Shown piece after piece: positions 16,658-23,859 of a stretch of 64,000 nucleotides of DNA. A program made the position numbers and the translations under genes. The DNA lies in assembly GCA_038252405.1 (NCBI GenBank), contig JBBSAJ010000007.1, positions 31,486 to 95,485 of the forward strand, in the 5' to 3' direction. The stretch comes from DATCDE01 sp038252405 (GTDB lineage Bacteria > Actinomycetota > Actinomycetes > Prado026). The first letter of the stretch is position 1; every line of letters starts with the position of its first letter. The notes beneath the pieces were generated by a model. The model saw nothing but the letters and a program-made list of their open reading frames with translations. It was not told the DNA's origin and did not search any database.

Positions 16658-18019
16658 TCACATCGACGCGATCAGCTTCTCCACCCGTTCGTCGACGGAC
16701 CGGAACGGGTCCTTGCACAGCACGGTGCGCTGCGCCTGGTCGTTCAGCTTCAGGTGCACCCAGTCCACGGTGAAGTCGCGGCGCCGCTCCTGCGCCCGGC
16801 GGATGAACTCCCCGCGCAGCCGTGCCCGGGTGGTCTGCGGCGGGATGCTCTTGGCCTCGAACACGTCGAGGTCCCGGACCACCCGCTCCACCAGGCCGCG
16901 CCGCTCCAGCAGGTAGTACAGGCCGCGACGGCGGCTGATGTCGTGGTAGGCGAGGTCCAGCTGCGCCACCCGGGGGTGCGCCAACGACAGGTCGTGCTTG
17001 TCCTGGTAGCGCTCGATCAGCCGGCGCTTGACCACCCAGTCGATCTCACGCTCCACCAGCGCCAGCTTGTCGCTCTCGACCGCCTCGAGGGTGCGGCCCC
17101 ACAGGTCCAGCACCCGCTTGGCCACCACGTCGTCGGTGCCGCGACGCTCGACGAAGTCCCTGGCCTTGGTGAAGTACTCGGTCTGGATGTCCAGCGCGCT
17201 GACCTCGCGGCCGTTCGCCAGCCGTACGGTGCGGCGCCCGGTCATGTCGTGGCTGATCTCGCGGATCGCCCGGATCGGGTTCTCCAGGCTGAGGTCGCGG
17301 AGCACCACGCCGGCCTCGATCATGCGCAGCACCAGGTCGGCGGAGCCCACCTTGAGCAGGGTGGTCGGCTCGGCCATGTTCGAGTCGCCCACGATGACGT
17401 GCAGCCGGCGGTACTTCTCGGCGTCCGCGTGCGGCTCGTCCCGGGTGTTGATGATCGGGCGGCTGCGGGTGGTGGCGCTGGAGACGCCCTCCCAGATGTG
17501 CTCGGCCCGCTGGGACAGGCAGTACACGGCGCCGCGCGGGGTCTGCAGCACCTTCCCGGCCCCGGCGATGAGCTGCCGGCTGACCAGGAAGGGGATGAGG
17601 ACGTCGGACAGCCGGCCGAAGTCGCCGCCGCGCCCGACCAGGTAGTTCTCGTGGCAGCCGTAGGAGTTGCCGGCCGAGTCGGTGTTGTTCTTGAACAGGT
17701 AGACGTCCCCGGGGATGCCCTCCTCGTGCAACCGCCGTTCGGCGTCCACGAGCAGCCCCTCGAGGATCCGCTCCCCCGCCTTGTCGTGCGCGACCAGCTC
17801 GGTCAGGTCGTCGCACTCCGGGCTCGCGTACTCCGGGTGGCTGCCGACGTCCAGGTACAGCCGGGCGCCGTTGCGCAGGAACACGTTGCTGCTGCGGCCC
17901 CACGAGACCACCCGGCGGAACAGGTACCGGGCGACCTCGTCCGGGGAGAGCCGGCGCTGCCCGCGGAAGGTGCAGGTGACGCCGTACTCGGTCTCGATGC
18001 CGAAGATGCGGCGGTCCAT
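16658..18019 (-). CDS. pafA: Pup--protein ligase PafA
   Basis: A 453-residue member of the carboxylate-amine (glutamine-synthetase-like) ligase superfamily. It joins the C-terminal Glu of Pup to substrate lysines using ATP. Visible are the metal/ATP motif GIETEYG with Glu9, the catalytic region NGARLYLDVGSHPEY with Asp57 (the position of the known general base), NNTDSAGNSYGCHENYL, and STRDEPHAD-like INTRDEPHADAEKYRRLH. It lacks the Dop-specific loop present in the paralogue at 23.8-25.4 kb. It lies 22 bases downstream of prcA. Confidence 0.95.
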   Translation of the reverse strand: MDRRIFGIETEYGVTCTFRGQRRLSPDEVARYLFRRVVSWGRSSNVFLRNGARLYLDVGSHPEYASPECDDLTELVAHDKAGERILEGLLVDAERRLHEEGIPGDVYLFKNNTDSAGNSYGCHENYLVGRGGDFGRLSDVLIPFLVSRQLIAGAGKVLQTPRGAVYCLSQRAEHIWEGVSSATTRSRPIINTRDEPHADAEKYRRLHVIVGDSNMAEPTTLLKVGSADLVLRMIEAGVVLRDLSLENPIRAIREISHDMTGRRTVRLANGREVSALDIQTEYFTKARDFVERRGTDDVVAKRVLDLWGRTLEAVESDKLALVEREIDWVVKRRLIERYQDKHDLSLAHPRVAQLDLAYHDISRRRGLYYLLERRGLVERVVRDLDVFEAKSIPPQTTRARLRGEFIRRAQERRRDFTVDWVHLKLNDQAQRTVLCKDPFRSVDERVEKLIASM

Positions 18020-18041
18020 CGACTCAGCCTAGGCCCGCTGC

Positions 18042-18740
18042 TCAGCCACCGCTGAGCAGCGCGCCGAGCTGGTCGCCCACGATGCGGCGGAACTTGCGGG
18101 CCAGCGGCCGGGTCCGGTCCAGCACGGCCACCTCCAGCTGGCCGGCGCCGAGCTCCCGCGGCTCGCCGCCACCGTGCTCGGCCAGGGTGCCCACGGCCAG
18201 CTGCAGCGCCGGGGCGAGCGGCTGGCCCTCCTCGTAGCTCTCGGCGAGCGCGTCGGTGATCTGGGCCGCCTGGCCACCCATGGCGACGAAGCCGTGCTCG
18301 TCGGCGACCGAGCCGTCGAAGGTCAGCCGGTACATCTGGTCCTCGGGTGCGGTGTCGCCGACCTCGGCCACCACGATCTCCACCTCGTACGGCTTGTTCG
18401 TCTCGGTGAAGATGGTGCCCAGAGTCTGCGCGTACGCGTTGGCGAGGCTGCGTCCGCTCACGTCCCGCCGGTCGTAGGAGTAGCCGCGCATGTCGGCGTG
18501 CCGGACGCCGGCCACCCGCAGGTTCTCGAACTCGTTGTACTTGCCCACCGCCGCGAACGCGATCCGGTCGTAGATCTCGCTGACCTTGTGCAGCGCCCGC
18601 GAGGGGTTCTCGGCCACGAACGCGATGCCGTCGGCGTACTGGACGACGACCACGCTGCGCCCGCGGGCGATGCCCTTGCGGGCGTAGTCCGCCTTGTCCT
18701 TGATGATCTGCTCGGGCGAGACGTAGAAGGGCATGGACAC
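18042..18740 (-). CDS. prcA: Proteasome subunit alpha
   Basis: A 232-residue alpha subunit that forms the outer gate rings of the 20S proteasome. The N-terminus (FYVSPEQIIKDKADYARKGIARGRS) is the alpha-specific H0 helix; there is no catalytic Thr. The start is taken as GTG at 18740, with AAGGA nine bases upstream; an ATG two codons later (18734) is equally possible. The ATPase Mpa (ending QYL) would dock here. It lies in the order pup-prcB-prcA-pafA. Confidence 0.95.
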   Translation of the reverse strand: MSMPFYVSPEQIIKDKADYARKGIARGRSVVVVQYADGIAFVAENPSRALHKVSEIYDRIAFAAVGKYNEFENLRVAGVRHADMRGYSYDRRDVSGRSLANAYAQTLGTIFTETNKPYEVEIVVAEVGDTAPEDQMYRLTFDGSVADEHGFVAMGGQAAQITDALAESYEEGQPLAPALQLAVGTLAEHGGGEPRELGAGQLEVAVLDRTRPLARKFRRIVGDQLGALLSGG

Positions 18741-18804
18741 CGGGAGACGTCCTTAGCGGGTCGGGTCGGGTGGGTTCGGGCCTGGTGGTCCGGGGAGGGG
18801 CCGG

Positions 18805-19647
18805 CTAGGGCAGCGGGGCGTTGGGGCCGTCGGGGCGGGCCATCCGGGCCGCGACGACGCGGTCGACGACCGCGCCGACCTCGTCGTCCGGCAGTCGCCG
18901 GAAGCCGGCCTCGGTGACGGCCGTGACGACCGGGAAGATCCGTCGGGCGAGGTCCGGTCCGCCGGTGGCGGAGTCCTCATCGGCGGCGTCGTACAGCGCC
19001 TCGACACAGGCCGCGACGGCCTGGTCCTCGCGCAGCTGCGGACCGTAGAGCTTCTTCAGCGCCCCGCGGGCGAACAGCGATCCGGAGCCGACCGAGTGGA
19101 ACGAGTGCTCCTCGTACCGCCCGCCGGTCACGTCGTAGGAGAAGATCCGGCCGATCCGGCGATCGAGGTCCCAGCCGGCGAACAGCGGGACGACGGCGAG
19201 TCCCTGCATGGCCATCCCGAGGTTGCCGCGCACCAGCGCGGACAGCCGGTTGGCCTTGCCGTCCAGCGACAGCGACGTGCCCTCGATCTTCTCGTAGTGC
19301 TCGAGCTCGACCTGGAACAGCCGCACGACCTCGATGGCCAGGCCGGCCGCACCGGCGATCCCCACGCAGGAGAACTCGTCGGCCGGGAACACCTTCTCGA
19401 TGTCCCGCTGGGCGATGACGTTGCCCATCGTCGCCCGCCGGTCCCCCGCCATGATGACGCCGCCCGGGTAGGTGGCGGACACGATCGTGGTGCCGTGCGG
19501 GACGTCGACCGGGCCGCCCGGTAGCGGACGGCGGCTGGGCAGCAGCTCCGGCGCCTGCTCGGACAGGAACTCGGTGAACGAGGCGTTCCCTGGGGCGAAG
19601 TAGGGCGAGGGCAACCGACCGTCGATGCGAGAGTCTCCCACCGTCAC
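18805..19647 (-). CDS. prcB: Proteasome subunit beta (catalytic)
   Basis: A 280-residue beta subunit with a propeptide of 52 residues removed by autocleavage at HG|TTIVS, exposing Thr53 as the catalytic nucleophile. Downstream ATYPGGVIMAGDRRATMGN carries the conserved Asp-Arg and Lys-equivalent region. The GTG start overlaps the pup stop by 3 bases (GTGA), coupling synthesis of Pup and protease. The C-terminus is Ala/Pro-rich and short. Confidence 0.95.
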   Translation of the reverse strand: MTVGDSRIDGRLPSPYFAPGNASFTEFLSEQAPELLPSRRPLPGGPVDVPHGTTIVSATYPGGVIMAGDRRATMGNVIAQRDIEKVFPADEFSCVGIAGAAGLAIEVVRLFQVELEHYEKIEGTSLSLDGKANRLSALVRGNLGMAMQGLAVVPLFAGWDLDRRIGRIFSYDVTGGRYEEHSFHSVGSGSLFARGALKKLYGPQLREDQAVAACVEALYDAADEDSATGGPDLARRIFPVVTAVTEAGFRRLPDDEVGAVVDRVVAARMARPDGPNAPLP

Positions 19648-19859
19648 TGACCGCCCTTCTGCACGAACCCGCGGACGAACTCCTCGGAGTTGGTCTCGAG
19701 GACCTCGTCGATCTCGTCGAGCAGCGAGTCCACGTCGTCGTCCAGCGCGGCCTTGCGTTCGGCCACCTCGGCGGCGGTCTCCTCGGCCTGGGCCGTCTCC
19801 TCGGCCTCATCGGCCCGGCGCTGAGCTCGGTCCTGCCCGCCAGCGTCCTTGCTGCTCAT
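19644..19859 (-). CDS. pup: Prokaryotic ubiquitin-like protein Pup
   Basis: A 71-residue, highly charged, intrinsically disordered modifier. The C-terminus is GGQ, so Dop must deamidate the Gln to Glu before ligation. The central region (AEETAAEVAERKAALDDDVDSLLDEIDEVL) is the Mpa-binding coiled-coil segment. ATG at 19859 (MSSKDAGGQDR) fits known Pup lengths (60-75 residues); the frame is open 26 codons further without support. It is the first gene of the proteasome operon, divergent from the redox cassette across 166 bases. Confidence 0.95.
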   Translation of the reverse strand: MSSKDAGGQDRAQRRADEAEETAQAEETAAEVAERKAALDDDVDSLLDEIDEVLETNSEEFVRGFVQKGGQ

Positions 19860-20025
19860 GGCACCCTCCCGCGCTCGTCCAACCGCTCGTTCGACTCTAG
19901 TCGTCGGCACGGCGGGTCTGCCCGATGAGCGGCTCAAGACGGGCCGTCACGCGCGCCGATCTTCTTAGCCGGGGGTTATCCAGCGGCTCGCGGCCGCTTA
20001 GCGCGCGAGAAGGGACCGTCGTTCC
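19860..20025. promoter_or_regulatory. Divergent promoter region between pup and the redox cassette
   Basis: 166 bases separate two outward-facing units. CTAG/TTAG-rich short AT islands (GACTCTAGTC near 19893 and CTTCTTAGCC near 19962) are the best candidates for -10 elements, but no clear -35 pair or palindrome stands out. AGAAGGGA at about 20007-20014 is the ribosome-binding site of the plus-strand gene. Confidence 0.35.
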
Positions 20026-20607
20026 ATGGAGTTCACCCCTCGCCGTCGCGACCACGCGGTTCACGTCGTCGACGCGCTCACCGCGAGCTTCGTCGCCGGA
20101 TCCATCGTGGCCACCGGGGCGGTCGCCGCCACCTTCGCCGGACCGACCACCGCTGCCGCCCCCATGACAGCCACCGCTGACCAGGCCGCCGCGGCCGCGC
20201 CGGCCGCCCAGGGTGGCGCGCCGGGTGCGCTCGCCCCCGCCGCGGTGCGCCCCACCGGCGCCACCACGGCCAAGGCCCCGGCTGCCGCGACGGCCAAGAC
20301 CACCGCAGCGGCCACCGCGGCGGCGCAGCCGGCCGATCGGACGACCACCCAGACCACCACCAAGGTGACCGCCGGCTCGACGCCGGCGGCCAGGACGGCC
20401 AGCCAGCCGGCCGCGAAGGCAGGGACCGCCACAACCGCGCCGGCGCCTCCGACCAAGTCCGCCGCCGCGCCGAGCACCCCGGCCCCGCAGCCGGTGACCC
20501 AGCCGGCCGCTCCGCCACCGGCTCCGGCCCCCACCCCGAAGCCGGCGGCCACCACGCCGCCGCCCGCCGCCGCGCCGAGCGCCTCGACGAAGCCATCGGG
20601 AGGGTGA
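20026..20607 (+). CDS. Membrane-anchored Ala/Pro/Thr-rich protein of the redox cassette
   Basis: A 193-residue protein of low complexity. Residues 1-16 are charged (RRRDH), 17-39 form one hydrophobic segment, and the remaining roughly 150 residues are Ala, Pro, Thr and Lys, so it should be anchored with its tail outside the membrane. ATG at 20026 has a good AGAAGGGA site. Three bases separate it from apbE. A TGAT tetrapeptide at residues 77-80 (RPTGATT) recalls the end of the ApbE flavinylation motif but lacks the Asp usually seen before it. No homologous domain was recognised; a cell-wall spacer or flavin-carrying stalk are both conceivable. Confidence 0.7.
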   Translation: MEFTPRRRDHAVHVVDALTASFVAGSIVATGAVAATFAGPTTAAAPMTATADQAAAAAPAAQGGAPGALAPAAVRPTGATTAKAPAAATAKTTAAATAAAQPADRTTTQTTTKVTAGSTPAARTASQPAAKAGTATTAPAPPTKSAAAPSTPAPQPVTQPAAPPPAPAPTPKPAATTPPPAAAPSASTKPSGG

Positions 20608-20610
20608 ATA

Positions 20611-21543
20611 GTGGCCACGGTGGTCGAGCTCGCCACTGACTGGCCGCTGTGGAGCGGGACCGCACGGGTCGTCGTCCGTGCGGAGTCCGCCGACTCCGAC
20701 CTGTTGGCCGCGGCCCGCGCGATCACCGAGGGCGAGGTCGCCGCGATCGACCGGGCGGCCAGCCGGTTCCGCACCGACTCCGAGGTCGCGGCGCTGGCCA
20801 CGTCCGGAGGCCGGGCCGTCCCCGTCTCCCCCGTGCTCCTGCAGGCGCTGCAGGTGGCGCTGCGGGCCTCGGCGCTGACCGACGGCGCGGTCGACTCCAC
20901 CCTCGGCGGGGCGCTCGTGGCCGTCGGCTTCGACCGCGACTTCGCCGCCCTACCGGCCGACCGCGCCACCGCCATCGCGCCGGTGCGGCGCACGGTCTCC
21001 TGGCGCGATGTGGAGGTCGATGCCGCAGCCGGGACGGTGCGGGTGCCCCCGGGCGTGCTGCTCGACCTGGGTGCGACCGCGAAGGCGCTCGCCGCCGACC
21101 GGGCCGCCGACTCGGTGCTGCGCCGGTTCGGGGTCCCGGTGCTCGTGGAGCTGCTCGGCGACCTCGCCGTCCGTGGCACCGTCCCCGGCCAGCCGTGGGT
21201 GGTCGAGGTGAGCGAGGGGGGCGACTCGGCGGCCCAGCTGGTGCAGATCGAGGACGGCGGCCTGGCCACGTCGTCCACCCGGGTCCGGCACTGGCGGATG
21301 GCCGGCCAACCGGTCCACCACCTGCTCGACCCGGTCACCGGCCTGCCGGTCCGGGAGTCCTGGCGGACCGTGTCCGTGAGCGCCGCCACCTGCGTGGACG
21401 CCAACATCGCCTCGACGGCCGCCATCGTCAAGGGCGTGGCCGGGCTGGCCTGGCTGCGGTCCACCGGGCTGCCGGCCCGGCTGGTCGCCCTCGACGGCTC
21501 GGTGCTGGAGATCGGCGGCTGGCCAGCCGAAGGAACAGCATGA
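20611..21543 (+). CDS. apbE: FAD:protein FMN transferase (ApbE)
   Basis: A 310-residue ApbE-family enzyme that transfers FMN from FAD to a Thr/Ser of partner proteins. Family features are the N-terminal FRTDSEVAAL, the central LDLGATAKALAADRAAD, LVELLGDLAVRG, GGLATSSTRVRHW and HHLLDPVTGLPV, and the Mg-binding AATCVDANIASTAAIV. No signal peptide or lipobox is seen, so it may act in the cytoplasm, unlike many Gram-negative ApbE lipoproteins. The GTG start follows the previous stop by three bases and its stop overlaps the next start (ATGA). Confidence 0.9.
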   Translation: MATVVELATDWPLWSGTARVVVRAESADSDLLAAARAITEGEVAAIDRAASRFRTDSEVAALATSGGRAVPVSPVLLQALQVALRASALTDGAVDSTLGGALVAVGFDRDFAALPADRATAIAPVRRTVSWRDVEVDAAAGTVRVPPGVLLDLGATAKALAADRAADSVLRRFGVPVLVELLGDLAVRGTVPGQPWVVEVSEGGDSAAQLVQIEDGGLATSSTRVRHWRMAGQPVHHLLDPVTGLPVRESWRTVSVSAATCVDANIASTAAIVKGVAGLAWLRSTGLPARLVALDGSVLEIGGWPAEGTA

Positions 21544-22244
21544 GAACCGGACTGGTCGGCGTCTCGACCGACCCGCAGCTGGCCTGGTTCGTGCTGCGCG
21601 CGAGCGGGCTGGTGCTGCTCGTCGTCTACACGATCTCGACCGCGCTGGGTATCGCCAGCCGGGCCGGGCAGGCCGGCCGCTGGGTGCCCCGGTTCGTCTC
21701 CAACGACCTGCACCGGCGGATCAGCCTGTTCTCGATGGCGCTGCTGTTCGCGCACGTCGCCACCGCGGTGCTCGACACCTACGTGGTGATCACCTGGACC
21801 GATGCGGTGGTCCCCTTCGTGGGCACCTACCGGCCGCAGTGGCTCGGGCTGGGCACGCTGGCGCTCGACATCCTGTTGGCGGTCGTCCTCACCAGCCTGC
21901 TGCGGCACCGGATCGGCCACCGGGCCTGGCTGGTCATCCACTACGGCACCTACGCCGCCTGGCCGCTCATGGTCCTGCACTCGCTGGGGACCGGTACAGA
22001 CGCCCGCCGGCCGAGTGTGCTGCTCGTGACGCTCGGCTGCGTGGTCGTGGTCCTGCTGGCCGTCGTGGCGCGGCTGCTGGACGCCCCCGGTCGGCTCGGG
22101 GCGGCCCGGCTGGCCGCCATGGTCTCGCTGCCCCTGCTCCTCGTCGGGCTGGTGCTGTGGACCCGTCAGGGGCCGCTTGCGCCGGGCTGGTCGAACCGGG
22201 CCGGCACCCCTCCCCCGTCGTCCAGTACGGGATCGGCCAAGTGA
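21540..22244 (+). CDS. Ferric-reductase-like transmembrane cytochrome
   Basis: A 234-residue polytopic protein with about six membrane helices. Paired histidines in successive helices (NDLHRRIS, LLFAHVAT, and HRIGHRAWLVIHYGTY, MVLHSLG) fit bis-heme b coordination across the membrane as in the MsrQ/ferric reductase family. No FAD or NAD(P) domain follows, so electrons must come from a separate protein, probably the NuoF-like product encoded next. Overlaps of 4 bases with both neighbours show tight coupling. The tail after the last helix is short and Pro/Ser-rich. Confidence 0.85.
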   Translation: MRTGLVGVSTDPQLAWFVLRASGLVLLVVYTISTALGIASRAGQAGRWVPRFVSNDLHRRISLFSMALLFAHVATAVLDTYVVITWTDAVVPFVGTYRPQWLGLGTLALDILLAVVLTSLLRHRIGHRAWLVIHYGTYAAWPLMVLHSLGTGTDARRPSVLLVTLGCVVVVLLAVVARLLDAPGRLGAARLAAMVSLPLLLVGLVLWTRQGPLAPGWSNRAGTPPPSSSTGSAK

Positions 22245-23620
22245 CCGTGACGACCACCTCGGCCGGGCCGGCGACGGGGACGTTCACCGCCCGGCTGCTG
22301 GCCGGCCTGCCGGCCGACGGGCGGGTCCTGGACATCGGCGGTCACCTGCGGGTGCACGGGCTGCTGCCGGAGCCCCGAGCGCACCGCCGCGGTGAGCCGT
22401 CGGTCATCGCCGAGCTGGAGGCGGCCGGGCTCACCGGGCGAGGGGGTGGCGGGTACCCGCTGGCCGCCAAGATCCGCGCCGTCCGCTCGGCGTCCGGCCT
22501 GACCCGCCGGCCGGTGGTCGTGGTCAACGGCGCGGAGAGCGAGCCGGCGTCCCGGAAGGACTCGGTGCTGCTGGCCAAGGCGCCGCACCTGGTGCTGGAC
22601 GGCGCTCAGGTGGTGGCCGACGCCGTGGGGGCCCGCGAGATCATCGTGTGGCTGCACCGCGGGCCCGGCGGCGGACCCAGCGGGGCGCGTACCGCCGTCG
22701 AACGGGCCGTCGCGGAGCGGGACGACCGCGGGATGGTGCGGCAGCCCGTTCGGGTCGTCGACGGCCCGGCGCGCTACGTGGCCGGCGAGGCCTCGGCGCT
22801 GGCCCGACACCTGTCCGGCGGCGGGGCGCGGCCGCAGACGACGCCCCCGCGGGTGTCCGAGCGTGGCGTGGGCGGGCGCCCCACCCTGGTCTCCAACGTC
22901 GAGACGCTGGCGCACGCCGCACTGATCGCCCGGCACGGCGCCGACTGGTTCCACCAGGTGGGCACCCCCGAGGAGCCGGGCACCCTGCTGATCACCGTGT
23001 TCGGGGCGGTCCGCTCCCCCGGCGTCCTCGAGGCTGCAGCCGGGACCACCCTCGGGGCCGTGGTGCACGCTGTCGGCGCGCTCACCGCGCCGCCCGCGGC
23101 CGTGCTGGTCGGCGGCTACGCCGGCGGCTGGCTGCGGCCGACCGAGGCCTGGCCGGTGCCCTACTCGCGGGCCGGACTGCGCTCGGTGGGGCTGGCCCCC
23201 GGGGTGGGGCTCGTGGGCGTGCTGCCCGCGGACCGCTGCGTCGTCGTCGAGACGGCCCGGCTGGTCGGCTGGCTGGCCGGGGAGAGCGCCGGGCAGTGCG
23301 GCCCGTGCCTGAACGGGCTCCCAGCGCTGGCGGTCGGGCTGCGCCAGCTGGCCGGCGAGGTCGGCCGGGCCGCCCGGGCCACCGAGCTGCCGGCCCGGCT
23401 GGCCCGGTGGGCCGGCATGGTCGACGGCCGCGGAGCCTGCCACCACCCGGACGGAGTGGCCGCGTTGGTGCGCTCGCTGCTCAGCCACTTCGCCGACGAC
23501 GTGGCCGCACACGCCGACGGCCGGCCCTGCGACGCGGCGCGCACGGTGCCCTACCTCGGCTACCTGCCGCTGCCCGCCCCGGACCCGGTCGCGCGGCTGG
23601 ACGGCGCGCTGTGGCGCTGA
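22241..23620 (+). CDS. NuoF/RnfC-like flavo-iron-sulfur protein with SLBB domain
   Basis: A 459-residue protein related to the 51-kDa subunit of complex I. The FMN/NADH loop GRGGGGYPLAAK lies at about residues 66-77, followed by NGAESEPAS, an SLBB segment (ITVFGAVRSPGVLEAAAGTTL), and the iron-sulfur region ESAGQCGPCLNG with a later GACHH. Compared with NuoF (ESCGxCxPC) the first cysteine is Ala, leaving three ligands. GTG at 22241 overlaps the previous stop (GTGA). It probably passes electrons between NAD(P)H, the small ferredoxin and the membrane cytochrome; direction is unknown. Confidence 0.83.
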   Translation: MTVTTTSAGPATGTFTARLLAGLPADGRVLDIGGHLRVHGLLPEPRAHRRGEPSVIAELEAAGLTGRGGGGYPLAAKIRAVRSASGLTRRPVVVVNGAESEPASRKDSVLLAKAPHLVLDGAQVVADAVGAREIIVWLHRGPGGGPSGARTAVERAVAERDDRGMVRQPVRVVDGPARYVAGEASALARHLSGGGARPQTTPPRVSERGVGGRPTLVSNVETLAHAALIARHGADWFHQVGTPEEPGTLLITVFGAVRSPGVLEAAAGTTLGAVVHAVGALTAPPAAVLVGGYAGGWLRPTEAWPVPYSRAGLRSVGLAPGVGLVGVLPADRCVVVETARLVGWLAGESAGQCGPCLNGLPALAVGLRQLAGEVGRAARATELPARLARWAGMVDGRGACHHPDGVAALVRSLLSHFADDVAAHADGRPCDAARTVPYLGYLPLPAPDPVARLDGALWR

Positions 23621-23859
23621 ACGCCGACGCCACGGGCCAGTGGTCCGGGCCGGTCGGGCCCCGGCTGGTCGTCGACTGGATCAAGTGCGAGGCGCACGGG
23701 CTGTGCGCCGAGCTGCTGCCGGAAGTGGTCAGCCTGGACGACTGGGGCTACCCGATCATCCGGGGCCCGGTCCCGCCGCACCTGGAGTTCCTGGCCAACC
23801 GGGCCAAGGCGGCCTGCCCGGTCCTGGCGCTGCGCCTCACCCGGACCCGGACCCGGTGA
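23611..23859 (+). CDS. Small ferredoxin (3Fe-4S type)
   Basis: An 82-residue ferredoxin with the spacing CEAHGLC (C-x5-C) and a distal ACPV cysteine, the pattern of actinobacterial single-cluster 3Fe-4S ferredoxins. GTG at 23611 lies inside the end of the NuoF-like gene (10-base overlap), so it is coupled to it. The last 23 bases overlap, tail to tail, the end of dop on the other strand. It is the last gene of the cassette and is probably its soluble electron donor or acceptor. Confidence 0.85.
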   Translation: MALNADATGQWSGPVGPRLVVDWIKCEAHGLCAELLPEVVSLDDWGYPIIRGPVPPHLEFLANRAKAACPVLALRLTRTRTR

